Assembly: GCA_016709995.1 (NCBI GenBank)
Contig: JADJLQ010000003.1
Span: forward strand, 476,724-540,723
Reading direction: 5' to 3'
Source of the DNA: Saprospiraceae bacterium
GTDB lineage: Bacteria; Bacteroidota; Bacteroidia; Chitinophagales; Saprospiraceae
Length of the DNA: 64,000 bases
Part shown: piece by piece, positions 9,959 to 19,182 of the stretch
How the letters are laid out: every line of letters starts with the position of its first letter
Numbering within the stretch: the stretch's first letter is position 1
Notes under the pieces: model-generated
Seen by the model: the letters and a program-made list of their open reading frames with translations, nothing else
Told to the model about the DNA's origin: nothing
The model's database searches: none
Program-made: the position numbers and the translations under genes

Positions 9959-10034
9959 TATAATCTTATCAATCTCTTATCATGATATGATGACACTCAT
10001 TGAGGTTTTTATAATCTTAAAAAGTATAATCTTA
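9959..10034. repeat. Three direct copies of TATAATCTTA upstream of the lyase-like gene
   Basis: TATAATCTTA occurs at 9959-9968, 10010-10019 and 10025-10034. All three lie within the 152-bp gap before the DUF4962 gene at 7403-9922, with the last two 15 bp apart. On the transcribed minus strand the motif reads TAAGATTATA. It may be a regulator-binding repeat or part of a promoter; it may also be chance in AT-rich DNA. Confidence 0.4.
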
Positions 10035-10074
10035 TAAAGAAAAGACCGATCCATTTTTCAGATTAGTCTTAACC

Positions 10075-11607
10075 TTATTGAAACGGCCTACTTTTAGTCG
10101 CCTTAATTTTCTCTAATAATTCATGTAACTCCGTGACTTTTGCAGGATTTTGAGCATAGATTTCCTGTGTTTCTCCGATATCTTTATTTAAGTTAAATAG
10201 TTGTCCTTTCGGATCGCCTGCTTTGCCTTCAATTTTTCTTGGTTCTGTAAAGCCGCCTGATCCCAGGCCTTCGATCATCTTCCAATCTCCTTGTCGGATG
10301 GCGAAATATCCTATCGAAGAACAGTGGACCACCGCCGGCTGATTGGTTACAGAGGAGGTGGTGCCCATTAAAACTGGTAATATACTATAGCTGTCTTCAG
10401 TTTTAAATTTGTCAGAATGGTTTTTGACGATATCACTACAAGTCGCCATAAGATTAGTGAGACAAGTAGTGGCATCGCTCACACGATTAGCTTTGATTTT
10501 TCCTGGCCACTTCACAATGAATGGAATCCGGTGGCCTCCTTCATAGGCGTCACCTTTCATACCTCTGAATGGACCTGCCGCTTTGTGATCAAATTGTTCT
10601 ATAAAATTTTGTCGCCAATAAGGACCGTTGTCACTGGCAAAAATCACCAAAGTATTTTTAGCTAATCCTGTACTCTCTAAAACCTGCAATATTTCTCCGA
10701 TAGAGGCATCGACCTGCTGCACAAAATCTCCATATTCTCCTACTTTGGATTTACCTTGGTAGGACTGATCGGGCACCCAGGGAGTATGTGGTGCAGACAA
10801 GGGCAAGTATAAAAAGAACGGTTTTTTTCCAGATTGGTTTCGTAAAAAAGCCTTGCCTTTTTCAATAAAGGTGGGTAGCACTTTGTAGAAATCAAATGAG
10901 GGAGATTTTTTGCCAGCTCTCCAGAACGGACCTGTGTAACCCGTCGTCAATTTATTACCGTCCGTATAGCCATCCGGCTTTTCAACCAATTTTTGATTTT
11001 CGAGATAACAGTAAGGAGGCATATCCAAGGAGGCAGGCAGGATATAAGAATAATCGAATCCTGCGGTTTTGGGACCTTTAATTGGGTCTTTATCAAAATC
11101 TATTGCCTCGGGATCCATCTCTTCCATGATGCCATAGAGATCTTGTGTATCGATTTGTTGAAAAGCTGGCTTGAGGACCCAATCTACTCCCAAATGCCAT
11201 TTGCCGACGACACCTGTTTGATATCCTTCACTTTTCAATAGGCTGGCTACAGTTGGTAGATCTTGTTCGATCAGTGTTCTGCTATATCCACGCAATACTC
11301 CTACCGGCTTGCGACTTCTGAATGGATACCGACCTGTCAGCAAACCATATCGGGTAGGTGTGCACACTGCTGAAGGCGAATGCGCATCCGTAAATCGCAT
11401 CCCTTGCAGGGCAAGTTTATCGATGTTGGGAGTGGATATTTTTCCTTCAGGGTTATTAATAGACACATCACCATATCCCAGATCATCAGCCAGAATATAG
11501 AGGATATTGGGTTTAGGTGAACTACGCTGTTCTGACAAAGTAAGATAAGCTGTGCAGATCATGGCCAGTACCATCGTGCCAAGCACCAAAATGTATTGTT
11601 TTTTCAT
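10075..11607 (-). CDS. S1-family sulfatase (arylsulfatase)
   Basis: A 510-residue sulfatase with a single N-terminal hydrophobic segment (residues 5-22). The metal site is NILYILADDLGYGDVS; the formylglycine motif is CTPTR (82-86) followed by YGLLTGRYPFRS. Downstream GVVGKWHLG and FASDNGPYWR carry the Lys/His and Asp/Asn active-site residues. The overall pattern resembles arylsulfatase/N-acetylgalactosamine-6-sulfatase-like S1 members, but the substrate is uncertain. The gene lies 118 bp after the Tat-leader toroid-type protein and precedes the DUF4962 gene. It is one of eight sulfatase loci in the window, intact or broken. Confidence 0.9.
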   Translation of the reverse strand: MKKQYILVLGTMVLAMICTAYLTLSEQRSSPKPNILYILADDLGYGDVSINNPEGKISTPNIDKLALQGMRFTDAHSPSAVCTPTRYGLLTGRYPFRSRKPVGVLRGYSRTLIEQDLPTVASLLKSEGYQTGVVGKWHLGVDWVLKPAFQQIDTQDLYGIMEEMDPEAIDFDKDPIKGPKTAGFDYSYILPASLDMPPYCYLENQKLVEKPDGYTDGNKLTTGYTGPFWRAGKKSPSFDFYKVLPTFIEKGKAFLRNQSGKKPFFLYLPLSAPHTPWVPDQSYQGKSKVGEYGDFVQQVDASIGEILQVLESTGLAKNTLVIFASDNGPYWRQNFIEQFDHKAAGPFRGMKGDAYEGGHRIPFIVKWPGKIKANRVSDATTCLTNLMATCSDIVKNHSDKFKTEDSYSILPVLMGTTSSVTNQPAVVHCSSIGYFAIRQGDWKMIEGLGSGGFTEPRKIEGKAGDPKGQLFNLNKDIGETQEIYAQNPAKVTELHELLEKIKATKSRPFQ

Positions 11608-11725
11608 CAGATGATTTTTAAATCTAGCTTAAAGTATATTCGTTTGATGGGTTTTGTTGAATGAATATTTAGTGATTAATTATAAGGATGTTATATCAAT
11701 CTATTTTTATTAAGTCAATCTATTT

Positions 11726-13426
11726 TCATGTAAGCTTTAGGGTGTGTACAAATGGTGTGAAACCGGTAATATAAACGGAGGGCGCCTCTTGTGGAGGTAA
11801 GCCACCTCTCAAATACACCCCTTTATGTTCCACCCGACCACCACTAAACATAAGCTGATCCTGGCCGACGGTATAGGCGCCCTGGTCTCCTGCAAACAGA
11901 AAAGCTTGAGGTTTTTTGTCATGCGCTATCACACCACTGAGTTGGCCTCCAGGTCTGAAGATGAGCTCAAGACTCACCGGTACATTGTCAGTACCTGTCA
12001 ATTCAAAATCAACTTGAACACCTCCCGCTATTTCCGTGATCTTAATGGTACTATATAGATGTTGAACTTCGCTTTTGCTGCGGTTTGTCCTGGGCATCTT
12101 ACTCAAATCGCCATTGGGATCTATCTGATCCGTAGGATAAGGTTGATAATACGGTCCTTCCAATTCATTTTTTAATAACCAGGATTGTCCTTCCTGAGTG
12201 ATGGCTGCCGACTGGAATTGTGCTTTTCCAAAAAAAGAAGCATTGATGCGCATAGCTTGCAATACAGCATTGCCTTTGTGAAAAGTGAGGAATCCTGGAT
12301 TTTTGCTCAAGAGCGTCAGATCCCAATCTGCTCTTCGGATCCTGACTACACCGGAATAAGGGAAAGCCTGGGCATAACTTTCGGGTATGGCTTGAGTGGC
12401 TGGCAGATCCGAACATACTTTTGGGTCCATCAGGAGGTAATCAAGGGAGGAGACCAGTTTTGGAAAACAAGTCTTTTCAATCAATCGGCACATTGCTGCA
12501 TAAGTGCCGTTACGATCCAACAATGCCAGATATCGATAAGCATAATAATAGCCGTCGAGTGTGCCTATAGTTCCTTTGTCTTGCCGATTAGAAGCTTCTG
12601 TCACTACTTCACCATTTGGATGCACATAATACATGGTCATATTGAGATTTTTGCGCACATGATCCAGGATGTATGGTTTGTCCAATCCTTTAGCTATCAG
12701 GATCAGGACCCGATTGACCAAAGGGGTATAACCTCCAGTACTTTTTTCAGTGTATTGCCCATCAGGATCCGTATCGATATGCTCTGCTAACCATTCCTCG
12801 GCTCTGGCTACATACCGTGGATCCGGCCAAAGTTCATTCAATAGGGTAAGTGCTGCTGATACTACCCATCGATGATTTGGAGTGTGAATACCCCCGACGA
12901 TCAAACATTCACCTGCACGTTGAAGATATTTTTTGATAGCTTCAAGTGTTGTATCACTATTTTTAATTTTAGACTGGTTGATAAAATGATAAGCCGGTAC
13001 GATCTTCTCTACACTAAAAGCAGTATCTGGAGTAGAATGAAAATTAGTGGCCAATAAATCGATAGTGCCATCCTCATGCTGTACGCGCAACAAATATTGT
13101 ATAGCACTTCCAATTTTTTCCAGTATTTGAATCGAGAGATAATATTCCGATTCAGGACATGATATGGCGCAAGCTACGGTCGATATAAAGTGACTGGTGG
13201 ATTGCGGATTGGGTATAGCATCTTCATCAAGAAATCCACCAAACGATTTGAGCTTTTGGTCTATCACTTGTTTTTGCAATAAAGCAGGGATGGTCTGATC
13301 ATTTAATTTGATTAGCTCTACCAACCATCCTGGTTTTTTGTCACCTGAATAGGAGTGATTTAAAGTCCAAAATGGCATAGTGCTCAAACCCGCAGCGCTG
13401 GTGATGACAAACTCTCTTCGTTTCAT
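11726..13426 (-). CDS. Tat-exported alpha-helical-toroid protein, putative polysaccharide lyase
   Basis: A 566-residue protein with a good Tat leader (MKRREFVITSAAGLS). The first 330 residues are rich in helix repeats (AGECLIVGGI, WVVSAALTLLNELW, YVARAEEWLAEHI). They contain HTPNHRWV (181-188, with Asn184/His185), which resembles the Asn/His pair used by toroid-fold uronate lyases. The remaining 230 residues are beta-rich (VRIRRADWDLTLLSK, GGVQVDFELTGTDNVPVSLELI), like the C-terminal sandwich of heparinase-type lyases. I do not recognise a named family with certainty. It lies between GH92 and a sulfatase in the SusCD locus, so degradation of an acidic polysaccharide is a reasonable inference. 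A pair of TCAATCTATTTT repeats (11696 and 11715) lies around its stop. Confidence 0.55.
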   Translation of the reverse strand: MKRREFVITSAAGLSTMPFWTLNHSYSGDKKPGWLVELIKLNDQTIPALLQKQVIDQKLKSFGGFLDEDAIPNPQSTSHFISTVACAISCPESEYYLSIQILEKIGSAIQYLLRVQHEDGTIDLLATNFHSTPDTAFSVEKIVPAYHFINQSKIKNSDTTLEAIKKYLQRAGECLIVGGIHTPNHRWVVSAALTLLNELWPDPRYVARAEEWLAEHIDTDPDGQYTEKSTGGYTPLVNRVLILIAKGLDKPYILDHVRKNLNMTMYYVHPNGEVVTEASNRQDKGTIGTLDGYYYAYRYLALLDRNGTYAAMCRLIEKTCFPKLVSSLDYLLMDPKVCSDLPATQAIPESYAQAFPYSGVVRIRRADWDLTLLSKNPGFLTFHKGNAVLQAMRINASFFGKAQFQSAAITQEGQSWLLKNELEGPYYQPYPTDQIDPNGDLSKMPRTNRSKSEVQHLYSTIKITEIAGGVQVDFELTGTDNVPVSLELIFRPGGQLSGVIAHDKKPQAFLFAGDQGAYTVGQDQLMFSGGRVEHKGVYLRGGLPPQEAPSVYITGFTPFVHTLKLT

Positions 13427-13455
13427 ATAGTGATAAAAAGATGCATAAAATTTGT

Positions 13456-14054
13456 TTATTCGATGGGGGACATAGAAGGTGGTGATTGGGTTTTATCTGC
13501 GGCCCAGGACTTATTTGGACGACTGCCCATTTTCAAATTGAGTTTTCCTCCTTTGACAACGGTCTCATGCAGCAACCAGGCTTTATCTAAAGTTTTGCCA
13601 TTTAGTTTTGCTGATTGAATGTAAAAGTTTTGAGCTCCATTATTTTTGGCTTGTATCGTAAATGTCCCACCCGGGTAATAGTCCGGATTAAGATGAATAG
13701 TGATTCGATTAAAAATGGGACTACTAAGCTCATAAAATGGGGTAGGGTATGTGCCGCCATTCGTTGAGAATAAACCTGTTTTTAATAATACTGACAGGCT
13801 ACCCATCAACCCCTGATCTTCATCTCCACTGTAACCAAAGTCCGGTGAGATGCCGGAGTACACTTTATCAATCACTTGTCTGGTCCAATATTGAGTAAGC
13901 CAGGGTGCACCGGCATAATTAAATAAAAACGCAGTCTGCATACAGGGCTGATTGCCATAATTTATAAAGACTCTTCTCAGTTCTTCCTGCAATTCTTTAT
14001 CATGAGCCTTGCCCGAAACAAAATCATGCTTCGCAGCATTTTCAAAAGAGGTGT
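13456..14054 (-). CDS. GH92 alpha-mannosidase, C-terminal fragment after a frameshift
   Basis: This frame carries the end of the GH92 gene whose main part is 14055-15848. The fragment has the GH92 motif GDEDQG (in FGYSGDEDQGLMGSL) and the C-terminal beta-domain (GGTFTIQAKNNG, YIQSAKLNGK). Reading through, one extra base in the A-run of EFIKK (plus-strand T-run 14060-14063) joins both parts, giving EFIKKLNTSFENAAKHDF before the first ATG of this frame. So a one-base deletion separates them. The catalytic acid pair is split off from the N-terminal part, and the enzyme is inactive as read unless the base is a sequencing error. No separate ribosome-binding site is seen. Confidence 0.8.
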
Positions 14055-15848
14055 TTAGCTTTTGATAAATTCAGAGCGCCCACCTATCAGGTTGATCAGT
14101 CCCTGGATATCGTGAGGCACCCACCATACATATTGGGCAGCATTGCCCTCTTCCCATCCATGATCGTAGCGCAATATATCTACTGGCTCTGCCCATTTAC
14201 CATCCAGTGTCCTATTCCACATCCACCCGATTTGTGGGTTCCAGATATTTTTATAATTCAGTGACCGGTTCATGAAAAGATTATAATCCGGAGATTTACC
14301 CAGTTTTAGGGCCATTTGTGCTAAAGTATAATCCTGGTAGGCATATTCGAGGGTCTGAGTAGATCCATCCTGATGATACCCATATCTGGTATCACTTAAT
14401 GGGTGGGGGATATATCCTTTTTCGATATAAGACTCTATACCTCCACCTTTATATGTATTGTGTTCGTACCCTGCTTTGCTCATCATACCTCCTGGAAAAT
14501 GATTTTTTCGCATGCCCTCATAAGCTTTTTCGGCATCAAATCCCCGGATCCCTTTTAGATAGGCACTTACAATAAAAGGAGTGGTGGATGCCCCCGTCAT
14601 GACATAGGTATAATTGCCCCCGGCGGGTCCTCTGGGGATCAGGCCACCATCATCATACATGGCAAGCATGGAATTGACGAAGGATTCGGTGACCTCAGGA
14701 TATACCAGGTGCCAAAGGGTATTTAAGGACCATTGAGCCCCCCAGAATGAATCAGAATTGTGATGATTAAATCGTGGTTTGCCATTTTTGTCCAGTGGTA
14801 TCTGACCTATGCGGCTACTGGAACCTGTATTATCGATATATTTTCCATTTGCATCAGATATGATTCGTCTGCCTTGCAATGCATGCCATAGGTCGGTATA
14901 AAAACGGCTCTGCTCTATTTGGCTGCCTCCCTTGATTTCTATTCTACTCAACCAATTGTTCCATTCCTGGCGACTGGCAGCAACACATTTTTCAAAATCC
15001 CAATCTGGAAGTTCAGCGTTGATATTGAGCCTTGCCTGGGCTTCGCTGACATAAGAGATACCGACTTTCATTTTTCGTCGTTCGCCGGCGGCGGTCTTAA
15101 AGCTGACATAGGCTCCGGTTTTGGCACCTTCTACCATAGGCTGAGCTCCTTCGAGTGTCCCATTTTTCCATGTTTGAAAAGTGTCAAATGGTTTATCAAA
15201 TATCGCCACAAAATATACAGTCAATGTTTTTGGCCTTCGTACGGTAGAAGCCATAATGCTGTAACCTTCTATCTCGTGATCACTTACTTTTTTCACAAAC
15301 CCTTTTTCGGTGTCCGAAGGGCCTAAAAAGGTAGAGAAATCAAAAAGAATATGGCTTTGATCTGACTCGGGATAGGTATACTGATGAAAACCTACGCGGG
15401 TCGTGGATGTCAGTTCGGCAGTAATTTTATAACTATCTAAAATCACCTTATGGTAACCGGCTTTGACGATTTCTGTTTGATGAGAATATTTTGAGCCATA
15501 CACATCGGGGCCAAGATGTCCTCTGAAAGCACCGGTAGTCGGCATCACAGGCACACCTGACAGTTGCCAACCGTGAATATGGCTAAAACACTTGATGCTG
15601 TCCAGGTGATACCTATATCCGGCATTCCAATCTGCATCAATCGCATTGTCCGGACTCAGATTGACCATGCCGAATGGACGGGATGCGGAATTAAAAAAGA
15701 ACCATCTGGAATTGGCAGCATCTACCAATGGATTGACCAAGTCCACAGGATCAAACCGGGTACTTTGTGCCCGGTGGCTCCCGGGCAAAATGGTGAAAAA
15801 GACGCAAATACAAAGTATCATGCTTCGCATCAGCGCTGTCCTTTTCAT
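14055..15848 (-). CDS. GH92 alpha-mannosidase, N-terminal part (frameshifted gene)
   Basis: GH92 enzymes are calcium-dependent exo-acting alpha-mannosidases. This part spans a signal peptide (MKRTALMRSMIL...GSHRAQS), the N-terminal beta-sandwich (VDLVNPLVDAANSR, SRPFGMVNLSPD, CFSHIHGWQLSG) and most of the (alpha/alpha)6 catalytic domain (RFNHHNSDSFWGAQWSLNTL). It stops early at EFIKS, and the rest continues in another frame at 13456-14054. The joined product would be about 800 residues, near the usual 700-800. The frame could be extended to a TTG at 15869, but the ATG at 15848 leaves a clean leader and a short 17-bp gap after the DUF1080 stop. In context it trims alpha-mannose side chains or a mannose-bearing co-substrate. 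Confidence 0.85.
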   Translation of the reverse strand: MKRTALMRSMILCICVFFTILPGSHRAQSTRFDPVDLVNPLVDAANSRWFFFNSASRPFGMVNLSPDNAIDADWNAGYRYHLDSIKCFSHIHGWQLSGVPVMPTTGAFRGHLGPDVYGSKYSHQTEIVKAGYHKVILDSYKITAELTSTTRVGFHQYTYPESDQSHILFDFSTFLGPSDTEKGFVKKVSDHEIEGYSIMASTVRRPKTLTVYFVAIFDKPFDTFQTWKNGTLEGAQPMVEGAKTGAYVSFKTAAGERRKMKVGISYVSEAQARLNINAELPDWDFEKCVAASRQEWNNWLSRIEIKGGSQIEQSRFYTDLWHALQGRRIISDANGKYIDNTGSSSRIGQIPLDKNGKPRFNHHNSDSFWGAQWSLNTLWHLVYPEVTESFVNSMLAMYDDGGLIPRGPAGGNYTYVMTGASTTPFIVSAYLKGIRGFDAEKAYEGMRKNHFPGGMMSKAGYEHNTYKGGGIESYIEKGYIPHPLSDTRYGYHQDGSTQTLEYAYQDYTLAQMALKLGKSPDYNLFMNRSLNYKNIWNPQIGWMWNRTLDGKWAEPVDILRYDHGWEEGNAAQYVWWVPHDIQGLINLIGGRSEFIKS

Positions 15849-15865
15849 TTGGAAATCATCTGTTG

Positions 15866-17227
15866 TCAAAATTCTCTGATTTTAATGCTTCTGAATTGAA
15901 CTTCGTCTCCATGATCCTGCAATACGATGTGTCCGGCAGCAGCCTGGCCAAAGTCTGGATGGTCGCTAAATTTACTTTTCAACACCAGGTTGCGGAAAAT
16001 CTGGGAGTATCGATCATACTCTACTATTTTCAGGTTATTGAGCCAATGTTCGACATGACCATCTTTGGATACAATGCGTACTTTATTCCATTTTCCGGGT
16101 GGGTTCATGCGCTTATCGAGGCTTCCTTCGGATAAGTTTTCAGAAGTGATCAAATCATATAAAGACCCTGTAGTGCGATTGCCATCCACACCTGCTTTGG
16201 CATCTGGATGTACCTTATCATCTAATAATTGATATTCAGGGCCCAAAGCAGCTTTTGCTTTCGAGCTCCTGTCTTCCACCACAAAATATTTTAATCCACT
16301 ATTTGCTCCCGTCGTTAATTTATAATCAAGCTCTAGTTCAAAATTGGAAAATTGTGCGTCAGTGATGATATCGCCTCCTTTATGGATGCTGTCTTTTGGT
16401 GAGTCAATGACTGTCAAGGTCCCATCTTTCATAGACCAACCTTCTTTTGGAAAAATATCGGCATTAAACCTTCTCCATCCTTCAGAAGTTTTTCCGTCCC
16501 AAAGTAGTCGCCAGCCTTTTCTTTTTTCATTGTCAGAAAGTTGATTGACCAGGTAGCTCACCTCACAAATATCTGTATCAGGCCATGCCATTTCCTTCAG
16601 GTTATCTGTAGCGATTCGGATATTCCTCCACTGCACAGTGAGTCCGTTTTGTGCCTCTTGTTTGATGCCATGCACTTGCAGCGCAATCAAACCTCTTGCA
16701 GTTTGAGCATCTTGCAATTTTGCACAGGGCACCCCATTGATCCATGTTTTTATAGAAGAGCCTATGGCTTCGATATGATATTTATTCCATTGACCATTTT
16801 TGAAAGCTGTTTGACCGAGTGGATTGACAGACATTGGATAGAGCCAACCATTGCGTGCTTCATCGTAAATGCCACCGCTCCAAGCCCTGGTACCTGGGTC
16901 GATCTCTACCTGGTAGCCGTGCACTCTGCCATTCATGATGGAGGGATCACTGATACTTCGGATCTGAATCCCTGAGTTTAATCCAGGCTCTACTTTGACT
17001 TCCACTTCAAGGATAAAATCGCCATAAGTGGCTTCTGTACACAAAAAAGTATTGGGTGTATTGAGTTGAGAGATCCCTACAATAGCATTGTTGCTGATTT
17101 TGTATTCAGCATTGCCATTTTTTTTGGTCCATCCTGCCATGTCTTTACCATTGAACAGATCTTTCCATTGACCAAAACTACTGGCTGCGATACAACAGAA
17201 ACAAAAAATAAAAATCAACTTTTTCAT
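15866..17227 (-). CDS. Secreted protein with two DUF1080 (3-keto-disaccharide hydrolase/lyase-like) domains
   Basis: A 453-residue protein with a signal peptide (1-19, ending ASSFGQ). It carries two copies of the DUF1080/PF06439 concanavalin-like fold. Domain 1 (about 20-205) starts WKDLFNGKDMAGWTKKNG and has GLNSGIQIRS; domain 2 (about 240-453) starts WRLLWDGKTSEGWRR and has GANSGLKYFV. Characterised relatives cleave 3-keto-glycosides. The two-domain form suggests either two specificities or one catalytic and one binding domain. It is the first gene after the susCD terminator hairpin and lies just upstream of GH92. Together with the ThuA and TIM-barrel genes of the divergent operon it hints at keto-sugar metabolism. 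The family call is firm; the reaction is inferred from family. Confidence 0.85.
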   Translation of the reverse strand: MKKLIFIFCFCCIAASSFGQWKDLFNGKDMAGWTKKNGNAEYKISNNAIVGISQLNTPNTFLCTEATYGDFILEVEVKVEPGLNSGIQIRSISDPSIMNGRVHGYQVEIDPGTRAWSGGIYDEARNGWLYPMSVNPLGQTAFKNGQWNKYHIEAIGSSIKTWINGVPCAKLQDAQTARGLIALQVHGIKQEAQNGLTVQWRNIRIATDNLKEMAWPDTDICEVSYLVNQLSDNEKRKGWRLLWDGKTSEGWRRFNADIFPKEGWSMKDGTLTVIDSPKDSIHKGGDIITDAQFSNFELELDYKLTTGANSGLKYFVVEDRSSKAKAALGPEYQLLDDKVHPDAKAGVDGNRTTGSLYDLITSENLSEGSLDKRMNPPGKWNKVRIVSKDGHVEHWLNNLKIVEYDRYSQIFRNLVLKSKFSDHPDFGQAAAGHIVLQDHGDEVQFRSIKIREF

Positions 17228-17252
17228 TAGGTTTTTTAATTATCGATTTTTT

Positions 17253-17287
17253 AAAAAAAAGGGGTGAAGTTCTCCTTCACCCCTTTT
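17253..17287 (-). terminator. Intrinsic terminator between susD and the downstream genes
   Basis: A perfect 13-bp stem (17257-17269 with 17275-17287; arm GGGGTGAAG plus A/T pairs) has a 5-nt loop. On the minus strand it is followed by a run of eight T. It lies 26 bp past the susD stop and before the DUF1080 gene. It probably partly stops transcription, so that susCD is expressed more than the enzymes behind it. Confidence 0.8.
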
Positions 17288-17312
17288 GAATATATTAATC
17301 CAAGGCCACTGA

Positions 17313-18110
17313 TTAGTAACCTTCGTTTTGACTCAGGGATGGAAAAGATAAATCTATTTCACTTTGAGGCAAGGGTCGCAGATAGTGTTTATCAGCGATA
17401 GCTCCCCCTTTGACATACCAGGGGTTATAAGCTTTAACTCTTTCGATAAGTTTGCCGGTTCTTTTAAGGTCAAACCAACGGGAGTATTCACCCATGAATT
17501 CCCTTGCTCTTTCGTCCAGGATCATATCAACGGTGATATTAGCTGGTGTAGCCCTATAGGATGCAGCTGCCAATGATTGTACATTGCCTGGCAGGGCTGC
17601 ACATTTTGGATCTTTTGATTTGTTAGCTCCTAATGCTCGATCCAAAACTTTATTATAGTAAACATCAGCACCGCCTAATTTTCCATTTTTGGCTCCTTTG
17701 ACAATGGCTTCTGCCGCGATCAGGTAAGCTTCTGCAGAGCGGAATATAGGTTCGTCAAAGGTTCCGCCAGCGTCTCCATAAGGAATGTTTGGCTCCCAAA
17801 ATTTCCACATCATCGGATTTTCACCGGGTCCATAACCTGACTGCATAAAGTAAGCTCCGCCTATTTCATCTACATTGACTACTGCATAATTTCTTTTGCC
17901 GCCGACATCGATACCTCGGTCATCAGGTGAGGTAGCTGGGTTATTCCAGGGTCGAAAGTAACAAGTAGTATCACCCATGGCCAAATTGACTTTCAGGCTT
18001 GAATTGGTTGGAATAGGCCTTAAATCTTTTACTGGTGATAGGGCATAACCGACCTCGACGAAATTATGATCATATCTTGAATCTAATTGTGGGTCAAATA
18101 GTCGATACAA
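17313..18110 (-). CDS. susD: SusD-like outer-membrane glycan-binding lipoprotein, C-terminal fragment (frameshifted)
   Basis: This is the C-terminal half of the SusD/RagB protein whose N-terminal half lies at 18094-19163. It contains the typical end of the family: FRSAEAYLIAAEAIVKG, ILDERAREFMGEYSRWFDLKR and the terminal LRPLPQSEIDL...NEGY. The frame opens at a TTG inside the upstream fragment, overlapping it by 17 bp, with no plausible start of its own. Removing one G from the GG in CCTGGCATTG (minus strand, about 18111-18117) restores ATPALYRLFDPQLDSRYD, which fits the family. It is therefore a frameshift, not a separate gene. SusD proteins bind oligosaccharides at the cell surface and act as a lid on SusC. 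Confidence 0.9.
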   Translation of the reverse strand: MYRLFDPQLDSRYDHNFVEVGYALSPVKDLRPIPTNSSLKVNLAMGDTTCYFRPWNNPATSPDDRGIDVGGKRNYAVVNVDEIGGAYFMQSGYGPGENPMMWKFWEPNIPYGDAGGTFDEPIFRSAEAYLIAAEAIVKGAKNGKLGGADVYYNKVLDRALGANKSKDPKCAALPGNVQSLAAASYRATPANITVDMILDERAREFMGEYSRWFDLKRTGKLIERVKAYNPWYVKGGAIADKHYLRPLPQSEIDLSFPSLSQNEGY

Positions 18111-19163
18111 TGCCAGGAGTAGCTATAATTTTACCCAAATGCCGGTTGTAGTCAGTCGTTCTACCTTTGGAACCAGGGTAGCCTTCTCCATTGCCTCCAA
18201 ATAGAGAATGGAGGTCGTTGCCACCGGCTGCATCTGCAGTGAAAGCAGCGTCCGTTTTGTTCGTCAATACTGTGGGACTATATTGTACCGCAAAGACAAC
18301 CTCAGAGTTTTTATCGTTCTGAGTACCCTTGTATTGTGTCAATGGATTTTCAGAATGTTTAGGCCACAAATCTTTGTAATTAGCTATCATTGGGTAGGCA
18401 TCAATGACCTTGTCTGCATATACGACAGCCTGGTCAAAATCAGCGTTGGAGCCACCCAAAGTATTTTTAAAATTCCATCCTCTGGTCAGATATACTCTGG
18501 ATAATAAAAACTGAGCAGCTCCCTTGGTGATGCGCCCGTAATCACTGGCGGTCGCCGGGAGTTTAGACTCACAGTCTAATAAATCGGTTATGATTTGGGT
18601 ATAAATGGTTGCAGAAGGTGTTCGTATAGCTTCTTTGGTAGCAGCAGTCGTCTCTTTTAAAGGCATTGGTACATCTCCCCACTGTTGTACCAAATAGAAA
18701 AATGCCAGGGATCTCAAAAACTTTGCTTCAGATACTCTCGTATTTTTCAAGGCAGCAGCCATAGAAGTGATATTTTCAGAAACAGATATGGCAGTATTTG
18801 CCCTTGAAACCTCTTTGTATAATAGAGTCCAAAGGGTTTGGATGTCTGGCAGAGAAGCATTAAATCCGACATCATAAAGGTCTATCGAGGCACCATTAGT
18901 TTTGAGTGGTGATGACCATCCACCCGATGCTGAGAAGATGTCTGTGCCATGTAATACCAAAGATCGACTTTGATGGATATTCCGCAATAAAGGATAACAT
19001 GATTTTACTAAATCTTCAAAACCTGCTTCAGTTTGATAATATACATCTGTAGTCAAAGTAGTTACTGATTTTTCGACCAAAAATCGTCTTTGCATCCGGT
19101 AGCTAATACTAAGGATAGTACAGCGAGGAAGGTCTTATATCGAATATTATAAATTAATTTCAT
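18094..19163 (-). CDS. susD: SusD-like outer-membrane glycan-binding lipoprotein, N-terminal fragment (two frameshifts)
   Basis: The gene should start at the ATG at 19163, giving a lipoprotein leader (MKLIYNIRYKTFLAVLSLVL, then ATGC and KDDF) immediately after SusC. One T is missing from the T-run after KDD (plus strand about 19082-19086), so the long frame appears only from 19095 as QRRFLVEKSVTTL. With the base added the protein reads GCKDDFLVEKSVTTL, a classic SusD start. The TPR-rich body is present (TLLYKEVSRANTAI, SEAKFLRSLAFFYLVQQWGDVPM). A second frameshift near 18111-18117 passes to the C-terminal fragment. Full length would be about 615 residues, usual for RagB/SusD. It is the partner of the SusC at 19183. 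Confidence 0.9.
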
Positions 19164-19182
19164 TTCTTAATATTTTTTTCGG

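Noticed and set aside
11696..11726. Direct repeat TCAATCTATTTT, two copies 19 bp apart
   Set aside because: Only two short AT-rich copies, at a gene end; not enough to claim a regulatory site.
12185..12790. A 201-codon open frame on the plus strand
   Set aside because: It lies wholly inside the toroid-protein gene on the opposite strand and has no domain; an antisense shadow.
14055..14065. Programmed ribosomal frameshift in GH92
   Set aside because: The shift needs one inserted base in a short A-run, has no slippery heptamer with a downstream structure, and similar lesions occur in unrelated genes; ordinary error or mutation explains it better.
16541..16975. A 144-codon open frame on the plus strand
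   Set aside because: Antisense to the second half of the DUF1080 gene, Cys-rich without any motif; a shadow of a real gene.
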